Part shown: one piece after another, positions 1 through 7,304 of the stretch
How positions within the stretch are numbered: position 1 is the stretch's first letter
Layout of the letters: each line of letters begins with the position of its first letter
Origin: an uncultured Eubacteriales bacterium
Lineage (GTDB): Bacteria > Bacillota > Clostridia > Oscillospirales > CAG-272
DNA length: 29,457 bases
NCBI GenBank assembly: GCA_900544985.1
Contig: UQXK01000020.1
Coordinates: forward strand, 1 to 29,457
Direction: 5' to 3'
Translations under genes and position numbers: made by a program
The notes under the pieces: generated by a model
Database searches by the model: none
The model's input: the letters and a program-made list of their open reading frames with translations, nothing else
Told to the model about the DNA's origin: nothing

Positions 1-63
1 CACGGCAGACGCCCCAACATTCAACACGCGAAGAAACAGCACGGCGACGCCGTGCTGTTTCTT
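1..63 (-). repeat. Dispersed hairpin repeat, copy A (partial, at window edge)
   Basis: Read on the minus strand, this begins with a GC-rich hairpin (31-63, 16-bp perfect stem, core GCACGGCG) and continues with GTGTTGAATGTTGGGGC, which matches 16 of 17 bases of the segment following the terminator in copy B near 10575-10589. The copy runs off the window. It lies beyond the msmK terminator, so the msmK side of the element is its terminator end. It is part of the family described at 10536, 20488, 28320 and 29297. Confidence 0.75.
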
Positions 64-66
64 TAT
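31..66. terminator. Bidirectional intrinsic terminator
   Basis: A 16-bp perfect inverted repeat (31-46 with 48-63) has AAGAAA/TTTCTT at its outer ends, giving a U-rich tail in either direction. It shares the GCACGGC core with the terminators at 10536 and 29297. It is the second of two hairpins beyond msmK and could also serve a plus-strand gene entering from the left of the window. Confidence 0.7.
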
Positions 67-70
67 ATAA

Positions 71-101
71 ACAAAAAACAAGCCGACATATGTCGGCTTG
101 T
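71..101 (-). terminator. Intrinsic terminator of the msmK-type gene
   Basis: A perfect 24-bp palindrome (78-101, half-site ACAAGCCGACAT) begins 12 nt past the msmK stop codon. On the minus strand it is followed by TGTTTTTTG, a classic Rho-independent arrangement. Confidence 0.85.
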
Positions 102-112
102 CGTATTTTTGA

Positions 113-1285
113 TTAGTGGCAGATGCACTGCTCGGTATCTTTATCGAAGATGTGAACTCTTGCGGTATCGATAGCAATTTTTATTGTATCTCCGCCACGA
201 GCTGTGGATCTTGCGGATACACGTGCTGTGAGTTTCTGTTCGCCGGAACGGTCGATTACGACGTTCTTCTTCTTTGCAACAGCTTCGTCTATTACTACTT
301 TGTTTGCAACGAGGTAGAGATAGATTTCAGCGCCCATAAGCTCTGTAACATCAACATAAACTTCGAAAGATGCATCTTCGAGAGCTGCGATCTGCATGGG
401 GGTGTCAACGATAGCTTCGGGACGAACACCTGCGATAACTTCTTTTCCCATGTAGGGTTGAAGTTCGGGGAGGTTGCCTTTTTCTTCGGGGAGTTTTATC
501 TTTACATCGCCAAAGTGGAGATATGCGTTGTTTCCTTCTTTTTCGAGCTTGCAGTTGATGAAGTTCATCTGAGGAGTGCCTATAAATCCTGCGACGAATA
601 CGTTGCAGGGATTATCGTAAAGGTTCTGAGGAGTATCTACCTGCTGGATGATACCGTCTTTCATAACAACGATACGGGTAGCCATTGTCATAGCTTCTAC
701 CTGGTCGTGCGTAACGTATACGAACGTTGCGCCGAGCGTGTTGTGAAGCTTTGTGATCTCTGTTCTCATCGCTGCACGGAGTTTTGCATCAAGGTTTGAA
801 AGCGGTTCGTCGAGAAGGAATACCTTGGGTTCACGAACGATAGCTCGTCCGAGAGCAACACGCTGCTTCTGACCACCGGAAAGAGCCTTCGGGTATCTGT
901 CGAGAAGGTGAGATATATCGAGTATGCGAGCTGCTTCTTCAACTTTGCGTTTGATTGTTTCTTTCGGTACTTTGCGAAGTTTAAGACCGAATGCCATGTT
1001 ATCGAACACGGTCATGTGAGGATAAAGAGCATAGTTCTGGAACACCATCGCTATGTCACGGTCTTTCGGTGCGACATCGTTTACAAGACGATCGCCTATG
1101 TAAAGTTCGCCTTCTGTGATCTCTTCAAGACCTGCTATCATACGAAGCGTTGTGGATTTTCCGCAACCGGAAGGTCCTACGAAGACGATGAACTCTGTAT
1201 CGCGAATTTCAAGACAGAAATCCGAAACAGCCGTAACGCCTCCGGGGTATTTTTTGTAGATGTGTCTGAGTGATAAACTTGCCAT
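113..1285 (-). CDS. msmK: Sugar ABC transporter ATP-binding protein (MsmK/UgpC/MalK family)
   Basis: Cytoplasmic ATPase that powers carbohydrate ABC importers of the CUT1 type. Residues 1-235 form the ABC domain: Walker A GPSGCGKST at 37-45, signature LSGGQKQRVALGRA near 135, Walker B VFLLDEPLSNLD near 155 and the switch histidine in YVTHDQ. The C-terminal ~150 residues form the MalK-type TOBE/OB regulatory region (GVRPEAI motif). At 390 aa it is slightly longer than the usual 360-380. The start is an ATG with GGAG six bases upstream. No permease or binding protein is adjacent, and the gene has its own promoter and terminator, so it is monocistronic. This fits the orphan MsmK pattern known in streptococci and clostridia, in which one ATPase serves several importers in trans (inference). 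The symbol denotes the family; the substrate is unknown. Confidence 0.93.
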   Translation of the reverse strand: MASLSLRHIYKKYPGGVTAVSDFCLEIRDTEFIVFVGPSGCGKSTTLRMIAGLEEITEGELYIGDRLVNDVAPKDRDIAMVFQNYALYPHMTVFDNMAFGLKLRKVPKETIKRKVEEAARILDISHLLDRYPKALSGGQKQRVALGRAIVREPKVFLLDEPLSNLDAKLRAAMRTEITKLHNTLGATFVYVTHDQVEAMTMATRIVVMKDGIIQQVDTPQNLYDNPCNVFVAGFIGTPQMNFINCKLEKEGNNAYLHFGDVKIKLPEEKGNLPELQPYMGKEVIAGVRPEAIVDTPMQIAALEDASFEVYVDVTELMGAEIYLYLVANKVVIDEAVAKKKNVVIDRSGEQKLTARVSARSTARGGDTIKIAIDTARVHIFDKDTEQCICH

Positions 1286-1414
1286 AGAAACTCCGTTCCC
1301 GGCGACAATAAGAAAGATTTTTTAACCTCCCAGTCGCCGATGAGAGGAATTTTATCGGGAAACTGTTCCCGAGTAATATTTCAAAAATTAAATAAGCATT
1401 CTATTGTCTTAAAT

Positions 1415-1443
1415 ATTATATCAGAAAACACTGTATTTTGGAA
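1415..1443 (-). promoter_or_regulatory. Extended -10 promoter for the msmK-type gene
   Basis: On the minus strand an extended -10 (TGATATAAT, 1415-1423) lies about 130 nt before the ATG. Only a weak -35 (TTCCAA) sits 17 nt further up, as expected for an extended -10 promoter. The leader contains two small hairpins, 1356-1371 (CGGGAA/TTCCCG) and 1300-1337 (GGCGAC/GTCGCC), the latter ending close to the RBS. Confidence 0.65.
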
Positions 1444-1452
1444 GAGTTTAAA

Positions 1453-1482
1453 TGTCCAATTTTTCAGAAAAATATTTGGACA
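1453..1482. promoter_or_regulatory. Inverted repeat upstream of msmK promoter (possible operator)
   Basis: TGTCCAA (1453-1459) and TTGGACA (1476-1482) are perfect inverted half-sites, and the intervening bases extend the symmetry (TTTTT/AAAAA). The site is centred about 60 bp upstream of the likely transcription start, a typical place for an activator. Which regulator binds is unknown. Confidence 0.45.
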
Positions 1483-1554
1483 ATTTGCACAATAAGTAAA
1501 AGGCGCGATTTTGAAATGGAGAAAACGATGATGATTTTCTAATTTATTAAAAAA

Positions 1555-3708
1555 TTATATGCCTTTCATAGTGAGTCCGATTCTGCCTTTTGCCTTGTCG
1601 ATGCTTTTTATTTTGACGCGTACTTTGTCTCCTACCGAAAGTGCTTCGGCGGGGTGTTTTATAAATTTTTCGCATATCTCGGAAACATGAACAAGACCGT
1701 CCTGATGAACGCCGATGTCGACAAAAGCGCCGAAGTCTATAACGTTTCTTACAACTCCGGAAAGGACCATGCCGACTTCAAGGTCATTCATATCAAGAAT
1801 GTCGCTTCTGAGTTCGGGCATGGGCAGGTCGTCGCGTATGTCGCGGCCCGGTTTTTGAAGCTCTTTTATGATATCTTTTACGGTGGGCACGCCTGCCTCT
1901 ATCTCTTTTGCGAGTTTGTCTATACCGTATATCTCCGCGGTCTTTTCAATGCCGGAAAGACGGCAGTTTTTGACGTCGTCTTCGGTGAATCCGAATTTTT
2001 CTATTATCTTTTTTGCCGCTTTATATGATTCGGGATGTATACCCGTGTTGTCGAGTATTTCCGTTGATCCCGATACTCGAAGGAAGCCTGCGCACTGTTC
2101 GAACGCTTTTGCGCCTATTTTCGGAACTTTCAGTATCTGCGCACGGCTTGTGAATTCTCCGTTTTCTTCTCTGTATTTTACTATATTTTTTGCGGCTGTT
2201 GCATTTATGCCGGCTATATGCCCGAGAAGCGCATGAGACGCTGTGTTTATATCGACTCCGACAGAGTTTACACAGTCTTCAACGACACCGGAGAGAGCTT
2301 CGTCGAGTCGCGCTTCCTTCATGTCGTGCTGGTACTGACCTACGCCTATCGATTTCGGATCGATCTTTACAAGCTCTGCCAGCGCGTCCTGTATTCTTCT
2401 AGCAATGGAAACGGCACTGCGCTGTGTTACGTCAAAATCGGGAAATTCCTCTGCGGCGAGCTTTGACGCGGAGTAGACGGAAGCGCCCGCTTCGCTCGCT
2501 ATTATATACTTTGTATTTCCGCCGAGCTCTTTTAAAACATCTGCGATAAATATCTCGCTTTCCTTTGACGCGGTTCCGTTTCCTATCGATACGACGTCGA
2601 CGCCGTATTTTTTAATAAGCGATTTTACCACCTTTGCGGCTTCTTCTTTTCTTTCCTGCGGTTTTGTGGGATATATTACCGCGGTATCGAGAACTTTACC
2701 CGTTTTGTCTACGACGGCGAGCTTGCAGCCCGTTCTGTATCCGGGGTCGAGACCGAGAACGGTCTTGTTTTTTATAGGGGCCTGCATGAGGAGATTTTTG
2801 AGGTTTTGAGAGAAGAGCTTTATTGCCCCCTCCGACGCTTTATCGAAAAGGTCGGAACGTATCTCTCTTTCGATAGAAGGAGCGATAAGTCTGAAATAGC
2901 TGTCCGCCATTGCGCGCATAACGTAGCGGTACGCTGGGCTTTTTGGATTTGTTACAACATTTAAGGAAAGATAATTCAGCGGAATGTCCGCGGAAATATC
3001 TATGTTTACTTTGAGAAATTCCTCTTTTTCTCCGCGGTTGAGAGCAAGAACTCGGTGAGATGGAACAGAGGATATCTTTTCGTTGTAGTCATAGTACATT
3101 TCATAGACGGATTCGCCGTCTTTTGCCTTTTTCGATGTTAAAAATCCGTATTCGTTTGTAAGCGCGCGGATCTCTTTTCTGTAATCCGCATTGTCGGAAA
3201 TGTTTTCGGCTATTATATCGAGCGCTCCGTTTATCGCTGCTTTGACGTCCGGAACGCCTTTTTCTTCGTCAATATATTTTTCCGCTTCTTTTTCTATCTG
3301 TTCTGCATATTCGTCTTTCTGTTCGAAGATAAGCTCTGAAAGGGGAAGAAGTCCGCGTTCTCTTGCAACGGAAGCGCGCGTTTTTCTTTTTTGCTTATAG
3401 GGTCTGTATATATCTTCCACTTCCGCGAGTATTTCGGCGGCGACAAGAGCTTCTTCTATCTCTTCTGTCATTTTTCCTTGCTCTGTTATTGCGGCTCTTA
3501 CCTCATCTTTGCGCTTTTCAAGACCGCGAAGATATGAAAGTCTTTCGTTTAAAGCGCGGAGCTGTTCGTCGTCAAGAGATCCCGTTACTTCCTTGCGGTA
3601 ACGCGCTATAAACGGTATCGTATTTCCTTCGTCGATAAGTTCGACTGCCGCTTTTATCTGATTTTCTCTTATATTAAGCTCTTGCGAGAGCTTTGAAATA
3701 ATGTCCAT
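1555..3708 (-). CDS. tex: Tex family RNA-binding/transcription accessory protein
   Basis: Cytoplasmic S1-domain protein of the Tex/YhgF family, which binds nucleic acid and is related to eukaryotic Spt6. Domains in order: helical Tex N-terminal region (1-310), YqgF/RNase-H-like fold starting at VLGLDPGYRTG (about 317-455), helix-hairpin-helix region (GVDINTASHALL to KVPKIGAKAFEQCAGFLR, about 484-545) and a C-terminal S1 domain (645-717, with DFGAFVDIGVHQDGLVHVSE). Length 717 matches the family. ATG start with ACGGAG upstream. Monocistronic, with its own promoter and a structured leader. Tex proteins affect transcription, and in clostridia and pneumococci also stress or toxin gene expression (established knowledge); no specific target can be read here. 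Confidence 0.96.
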   Translation of the reverse strand: MDIISKLSQELNIRENQIKAAVELIDEGNTIPFIARYRKEVTGSLDDEQLRALNERLSYLRGLEKRKDEVRAAITEQGKMTEEIEEALVAAEILAEVEDIYRPYKQKRKTRASVARERGLLPLSELIFEQKDEYAEQIEKEAEKYIDEEKGVPDVKAAINGALDIIAENISDNADYRKEIRALTNEYGFLTSKKAKDGESVYEMYYDYNEKISSVPSHRVLALNRGEKEEFLKVNIDISADIPLNYLSLNVVTNPKSPAYRYVMRAMADSYFRLIAPSIEREIRSDLFDKASEGAIKLFSQNLKNLLMQAPIKNKTVLGLDPGYRTGCKLAVVDKTGKVLDTAVIYPTKPQERKEEAAKVVKSLIKKYGVDVVSIGNGTASKESEIFIADVLKELGGNTKYIIASEAGASVYSASKLAAEEFPDFDVTQRSAVSIARRIQDALAELVKIDPKSIGVGQYQHDMKEARLDEALSGVVEDCVNSVGVDINTASHALLGHIAGINATAAKNIVKYREENGEFTSRAQILKVPKIGAKAFEQCAGFLRVSGSTEILDNTGIHPESYKAAKKIIEKFGFTEDDVKNCRLSGIEKTAEIYGIDKLAKEIEAGVPTVKDIIKELQKPGRDIRDDLPMPELRSDILDMNDLEVGMVLSGVVRNVIDFGAFVDIGVHQDGLVHVSEICEKFIKHPAEALSVGDKVRVKIKSIDKAKGRIGLTMKGI

Positions 3709-3770
3709 TTTTTTCTCCGTTAAATCAATATTTTTGTTTTATATGTCGTTGTTTTTGCATTTATAACCTT

Positions 3771-3858
3771 GACGCAAATGTCCGCGCGTCCTCTAAACGG
3801 TTTGATACCGCGGGAATAAATTCCCGCCGAACGTCTTGGGGCAAAGTTTCTTTGCGTC
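3771..3858 (-). promoter_or_regulatory. Structured 5' leader of tex (possible cis-regulatory RNA)
   Basis: In the transcribed (minus) orientation an outer helix GACGCAAA/TTTGCGTC (3851-3858 with 3771-3778) encloses an 8-bp hairpin GCGGGAAT/ATTCCCGC (3810-3827) and an abutting small hairpin CGGT/ACCG with a five-base loop (3798-3810). The arrangement resembles a multi-branched RNA. I do not recognise a known riboswitch or r-leader class. Confidence 0.45.
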
Positions 3859-3877
3859 GTCTTAAACATATAAGAAT

Positions 3878-3906
3878 ATTTTACCATAAAACAAAGTAAA
3901 AGTAAA
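3878..3906 (-). promoter_or_regulatory. Promoter of tex
   Basis: Minus strand: -35 TTTACT (3901-3906), 17-bp spacer, -10 TAAAAT (3878-3883). Transcription would start near 3871 and give a leader of about 160 nt. Confidence 0.6.
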
Positions 3907-3959
3907 TATTCGGCGTTCTGAAATAAATCTTTTTGCCGTGAAAAAAGAATGGAAAATTG

Positions 3960-3988
3960 TAGATATATTTTGAATTTTATGCTATAAT
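3960..3988 (+). promoter_or_regulatory. Extended -10 promoter of the radical SAM gene
   Basis: A perfect TATAAT (3983-3988) is preceded by TGC, forming an extended -10; the -35 region is poor (TAGATA at 17-bp spacing). It is divergent from the tex promoter about 75 bp away. The 376-bp intergenic stretch 3709-4084 holds both promoters, the tex leader and a 95-nt leader for this gene; I see nothing else in it. Confidence 0.65.
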
Positions 3989-4084
3989 AATTATAGAAAG
4001 AGCAGCTTTATATTTATAAAATCCGAAAGTCTTAAAACGGCATAGCCGATAGATAAAATGAACTGTATTTTGGAGGTGTTTCCG

Positions 4085-4678
4085 ATGATAATAACATATA
4101 CCTGCGGGAATGGGCTTTATGTCAATATGACAAACCGCTGTTCGAATGCCTGTGATTTTTGCGTGAGGTCCCACGGAGATACCGTTTACGGCAATCTGTG
4201 GCTCGACCGCGAACCCACGGTGGAGGAGATAGAAAAAAGCATTTTCGAGCGTGATCTTAACGCTTTTTCCGAGATCGTTTTTTGCGGCTACGGAGAGCCT
4301 ACCGAAAGGCTTTCCGATATGCTTTCGATCTGCAAGAAAATAAGAGAAAGATCGGATATAAAAATAAGAGTCAATACAAACGGACATTCCGACCTCATAA
4401 ATTCGCGTGATACTGCCGCCGAATTCAAAGGACTTGTCGACGTCGTATCGATAAGTCTTAATACATCCGACGCAGAAGAATACGAGCGTATGTGCGTTCC
4501 CGAATTCGGAAAAGAAGCTCATGCGGCTTTGATAAAATTTGCGGAAAACGTAAAGAAATATGTCGGCGAAGTCGTTCTTTCCGTTGTTGATACGACGATA
4601 CCGAAAGAGGATATAGAGAAATGCCGTAAGATAGCGGAAAATACAGGCGTTTCTTTCAGACTTCGCGAATATATTTAA
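4085..4678 (+). CDS. TatD-associated radical SAM protein
   Basis: A short (197 aa) radical SAM protein of the type annotated as TatD family-associated. The [4Fe-4S]/SAM cluster motif is C19-x3-C23-x2-C26 (CSNACDFC), preceded by the family-like N-terminus YTCGNGLYVNMTNRC. A GYGEPT motif at 68-73 is the SAM-binding GGE-type motif, and VNTNG follows near 105. Start: the ATG at 4085 has GGAGGT at 4072-4077; an in-frame ATG at 4058 has no RBS and would add nine unconserved residues. In other clostridia such genes sit beside or are fused to a TatD-like DNase, but no tatD is in this window. Substrate unknown. Confidence 0.85.
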   Translation: MIITYTCGNGLYVNMTNRCSNACDFCVRSHGDTVYGNLWLDREPTVEEIEKSIFERDLNAFSEIVFCGYGEPTERLSDMLSICKKIRERSDIKIRVNTNGHSDLINSRDTAAEFKGLVDVVSISLNTSDAEEYERMCVPEFGKEAHAALIKFAENVKKYVGEVVLSVVDTTIPKEDIEKCRKIAENTGVSFRLREYI

Positions 4679-4766
4679 AAGTGATGACATAAAGCGGTAA
4701 AATTGTATTATTTTTTGTTTTTCGCACCGTACATGAATTGATTGGGCAATCTTGATTTTCAGCTTT

Positions 4767-4817
4767 GCAAATCCGATGTATATTGTTTAATGCGGGCTTT
4801 TTCGGATTTGCATTTTT
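4767..4817 (+). terminator. Terminator-like hairpin in front of the 8-TM gene
   Basis: GCAAATCCGA (4767-4776) pairs perfectly with TCGGATTTGC (4802-4811); ATTTTT follows at once. The loop is about 25 nt, longer than usual. The T-run ends only four bases before the AGGAGGAG ribosome binding site of the next gene, so the hairpin either ends radical SAM transcripts or acts as an attenuator. Confidence 0.55.
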
Positions 4818-4831
4818 GTGCAGGAGGAGTT

Positions 4832-5911
4832 ATGAAAATACGCAATATTATAGATCGCAACGAGGTTATATGGTTTTCTCTGATGGCTTTACCGCTTCGC
4901 CTTGTCAGCACTTCTTTTACTAAAAAATATGAGAATTACATATTGGGCAGCGTAAAACTCAGCTACATTCTATGGGAATACAGCATATTTACAATATTCT
5001 TGATATTCGTATACGGAATAATGTTTAAAAAGACGGCGCGTGAAACTACCGGTTACGCGAAGATCGAAAGCTCTCACAAAATACCACTTCTAAAATCATT
5101 TTTTATATATCTTGGGATCGGAGAGGTTCTGAATTTTATTGCGTGCCTTATACCTTACAGCATCACGATGTTCGGTCGTTACACGGCATATCCTGCATAT
5201 AGCATGTATATAATTTTTTATATAAAAAGCTATAACCGATACACTGCAATGTTTATTGAACACGCATGGACACTAAAAGATTTTCTTATGTTTATACCGT
5301 TCTATCTTATATGTGAAATATTTTTCATAATTGCTCTTATATTTGTTTTCAAAATCTGTTGCAATAGATATATGCACAAGGACAGTAAAAAGATAATGGC
5401 TTATGACAATTTTGAGTATACGGTTTATTCTTTTTTCGGCAGATTTATAGCGTTTGGTTTGTATTACTGGGCTATAAAGAATTATGTGGAAGATGTGTTT
5501 ACCGTATATTCCGTTGCTGTTTCCCTGATAATTCCCATTGTGATTTTAAGATTTTATCTGAAATATTACAAAGAAAGATTTTTCGAAGCAAGAGACAACA
5601 AGAGCATTTTAAAAAGTGTTATAAAGCTTATATTGCCGGGCGAGATCTTCATGTTTTTTCTCGGTATAACTGCTTTCGGAATAGACTATGTATATCGGTT
5701 CGGTAAAGGACTCGCATATCCCGCGTATGCGCTGTATCGATTTTTATACGGTACTGTGAGCGGCAGAATGGGAGAGATAAATGCGGGAAATATTATTTTC
5801 GCCGACTATATTTTCTATATTCTTTGTTATTCGGTCTATCTTGTTTTATTTACATATCTAATGTATCTCACGGCAAAGTCTGCTATAAAAGTCAAATACA
5901 GATATGCCTGA
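4832..5911 (+). CDS. Uncharacterised multi-pass membrane protein with internal duplication
   Basis: I do not recognise the family. The start chosen is the ATG at 4832 with AGGAGGAG at 4822-4829; an in-frame upstream ATG at 4742 lacks an RBS and would run through the terminator-like hairpin. The 359-aa product has about eight hydrophobic segments (roughly residues 12-25, 43-65, 88-110, 151-175, 200-216, 224-243, 263-284, 322-346), no signal peptide and basic loops. It is made of two similar halves: LLKS...GEVLNF...YPAYSMY (87-126) recurs as ILKS...GEIFMF...YPAYALY (259-302), each followed by one more membrane segment. With four segments per half the two halves should be parallel, not inverted. 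Transport or sensing is possible; no function is assigned. Confidence 0.8.
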   Translation: MKIRNIIDRNEVIWFSLMALPLRLVSTSFTKKYENYILGSVKLSYILWEYSIFTIFLIFVYGIMFKKTARETTGYAKIESSHKIPLLKSFFIYLGIGEVLNFIACLIPYSITMFGRYTAYPAYSMYIIFYIKSYNRYTAMFIEHAWTLKDFLMFIPFYLICEIFFIIALIFVFKICCNRYMHKDSKKIMAYDNFEYTVYSFFGRFIAFGLYYWAIKNYVEDVFTVYSVAVSLIIPIVILRFYLKYYKERFFEARDNKSILKSVIKLILPGEIFMFFLGITAFGIDYVYRFGKGLAYPAYALYRFLYGTVSGRMGEINAGNIIFADYIFYILCYSVYLVLFTYLMYLTAKSAIKVKYRYA

Positions 5912-5968
5912 ACTATTGTAATATCATCGGAAATCGACAACAAATTTTTTAAATGCGGAGGTGCTTTT

Positions 5969-6151
5969 ATGAAGACGAAATCGAAATGCGAGTATTGTGA
6001 ATATTATGATTACGACGAATACACCGATTCCTATTACTGCACCGTTTCACTCGATGAAGATGAAAAGGAAAGATTTTTAAAAGGCTTTACAAAAGAGTGT
6101 CCGTATTATAAATTTTACGACGAGTATAAAAGCGTTCAGCATCAGAATTGA
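5969..6151 (+). CDS. DUF6472-like cysteine-rich mini-protein
   Basis: A 60-aa acidic protein with pattern CEYC-x12-YYC...ECPYY, four cysteines placed as in a small metal-binding or disulfide module, and a conserved-looking LDEDEKERFL...CPYYKFYDEYK segment. This matches my recollection of DUF6472, a clostridial family of about 55-60 residues with unknown function. The RBS GGAGGTG lies eight bases upstream of the ATG. It sits 57 nt after the 8-TM gene with no terminator between, so co-transcription is likely, and a strong terminator follows. Confidence 0.8.
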   Translation: MKTKSKCEYCEYYDYDEYTDSYYCTVSLDEDEKERFLKGFTKECPYYKFYDEYKSVQHQN

Positions 6152-6184
6152 AAAATGACGGCAAAAAGTGTATTCCTTAGTGAT

Positions 6185-6225
6185 AAAAATCAAGGAAAGA
6201 CAGTCGGGTCTTTCCTTGATTTTTT
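6185..6225 (+). terminator. Intrinsic terminator after the DUF6472 gene
   Basis: A 17-bp perfect stem (6185-6201 with 6208-6224, core ATCAAGGAAAGAC) with a six-base loop runs into a T-tract. The A-rich 5' side makes it potentially bidirectional. Confidence 0.9.
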
Positions 6226-6244
6226 AATATTGATTGGATATAAT
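6216..6244 (+). promoter_or_regulatory. Promoter of the nucleoside phosphorylase gene
   Basis: -35 TTGATT (6216-6221), 17-bp spacer, -10 TATAAT (6239-6244). The -35 lies inside the 3' arm of the preceding terminator. The likely leader is about 30 nt. Confidence 0.7.
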
Positions 6245-6281
6245 GATATTGGGTAAAGAGTAATTTAAGGAGGAGTAAAAA

Positions 6282-7031
6282 ATGATTACGGATTCATTTG
6301 ATAATATAACTCAGCCGATTTTAACTTTGAAAGATTTTTACGGTGAGCGCAAACACCTGGCGGATATATGCTTGATTACTTTTTCAAAAAATATTTCGGA
6401 TTATATTCTGTCAACTTTTCGTTGTGAAAAAATAACCGTAATTAAAACCGTTAACGGAAAGTGTCCCATTTATAAATTTGCTTATCAAGGGAAAGATATA
6501 GCGTTCTATTTATCGTGTATTGGCTCTACTATGGCGTCAGAATATTTAATTGAGGCAAATTGGTTGACGGGTGTTTCAAAGTTTATAATGTTCGGTTCCG
6601 CAGGTAGCTTAGACAGCGAAAAAACTACAAATAAATATGTAATCCCTACGGAAGCATACCGCGACGAAGGAATGTCTTATCACTATGCGCCGCCGAGCGA
6701 TTACATCAAAGTCAAAAATAGCGACAAAATTAAGACTTTATTTGATATGTGGAAGATCCCCAGCGTGCAGGGAAGAGTTTGGACTACGGACGCGATGTTG
6801 AGAGAAACCGTCGGACAAGTTACGTTACGCAAAAATGATGGCTGTATTGCCGTCGAAATGGAAGTTGCGGGAGTTCAGGCGGTCTGTGATTTTTACAATT
6901 TCGAACTGTATAATTTCCTTGTAACAGGCGATGTGTTGTGTGAAAATAGTTATGATAATACCAAGTTGTCGGATGCAAATCACAATCTTGATAAATTACA
7001 TATTGCATTAAAACTTGCGGTGCATATATAA
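6282..7031 (+). CDS. Nucleoside phosphorylase (PNP/uridine phosphorylase superfamily)
   Basis: Cytosolic enzyme expected to split a purine or pyrimidine nucleoside with phosphate into base and ribose-1-phosphate. At 249 aa it has the length of the PNP_UDP_1 fold. Seen motifs: GSTMASEYLIEA and MFGSAGSLD (phosphate/ribose region), VIPTEAYRDEGMSYHY, VWTTDAMLRET, and VEMEVAGVQAVCDF, the family's ribose-binding EME motif. These resemble uridine phosphorylase-like members, but specificity cannot be settled by eye. ATG with AAGGAGGAG upstream; monocistronic. Leu codons are 14 of 20 TTA/TTG and Ile codons are 12 ATT, 6 ATA, 3 ATC, unlike the CTT- and ATA-rich neighbours, which suggests acquisition from elsewhere. 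Confidence 0.85.
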   Translation: MITDSFDNITQPILTLKDFYGERKHLADICLITFSKNISDYILSTFRCEKITVIKTVNGKCPIYKFAYQGKDIAFYLSCIGSTMASEYLIEANWLTGVSKFIMFGSAGSLDSEKTTNKYVIPTEAYRDEGMSYHYAPPSDYIKVKNSDKIKTLFDMWKIPSVQGRVWTTDAMLRETVGQVTLRKNDGCIAVEMEVAGVQAVCDFYNFELYNFLVTGDVLCENSYDNTKLSDANHNLDKLHIALKLAVHI

Positions 7032-7074
7032 ACCGTAAATTTCAATTTATCATTTCGGATATGAAAAGATGTAG

Positions 7075-7113
7075 CCCCCTATACTTCGTAAGCGAAGATA
7101 GGGGGATTATTTT
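7075..7113 (+). terminator. Intrinsic terminator of the nucleoside phosphorylase gene
   Basis: CCCCCTA...CTTCG pairs with CGAAG...TAGGGGG (7075-7105, loop TAAG, small internal mismatch), followed by ATTATTTT. It lies 43 nt after the stop codon. Confidence 0.85.
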
Positions 7114-7252
7114 AACAGGAGAAAGTCACTGTAACAGATATTGTGCCGCCATTTTTTATATCATTCGGATTTTGCGGAAAAACGGGAGAGCAGAGTGTTG
7201 ATTTTTTGTCTTTTTACAAGACTTTTATATGAATTAAAAAATCAAAAACGGA

Positions 7253-7281
7253 TTGACAAAAAAACGATTATATAATAAAAT
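7253..7281 (+). promoter_or_regulatory. Promoter of the GH3 beta-glucosidase gene
   Basis: Consensus -35 TTGACA (7253-7258), 17-bp spacer, -10 TAAAAT (7276-7281). A second box, TATAAT at 7271, is too close to the -35 to be the partner. The start would lie near 7288, leaving a leader of about 200 nt. The 458-bp gap 7032-7489 holds the preceding terminator, this promoter, flanking inverted repeats (7198-7245, 7305-7317) and the leader; I see no small gene in it. Confidence 0.75.
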
Positions 7282-7304
7282 CTTATAACATAAATAAGTG
7301 GAAT

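Noticed and set aside
116..799. 227-aa plus-strand open frame opposite msmK
   Set aside because: Cysteine- and phenylalanine-rich antisense translation of a well-conserved ABC ATPase; no RBS.
3720..3870. Known riboswitch (preQ1, TPP, glycine, yybP-ykoY) in the tex leader or before the 8-TM gene
   Set aside because: None of the conserved cores of these classes could be found by eye in either leader.
4034..4060. AAAACGGCATAGCC near the radical SAM start, similar to AAAACGGGTATAGCC in the tandem repeat at 20354
   Set aside because: About 14 shared bases with different surroundings and spacing to the upstream TATAAT (51 versus 61 nt); could be chance, so not called a third locus of the repeat.
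3977..4690. 237-aa open frame on the minus strand opposite the radical SAM gene
   Set aside because: It is the antisense shadow of a gene with clear CxxxCxxC and GEP motifs; it has no RBS and its sequence is a compositionally odd F/Y/R-rich string.
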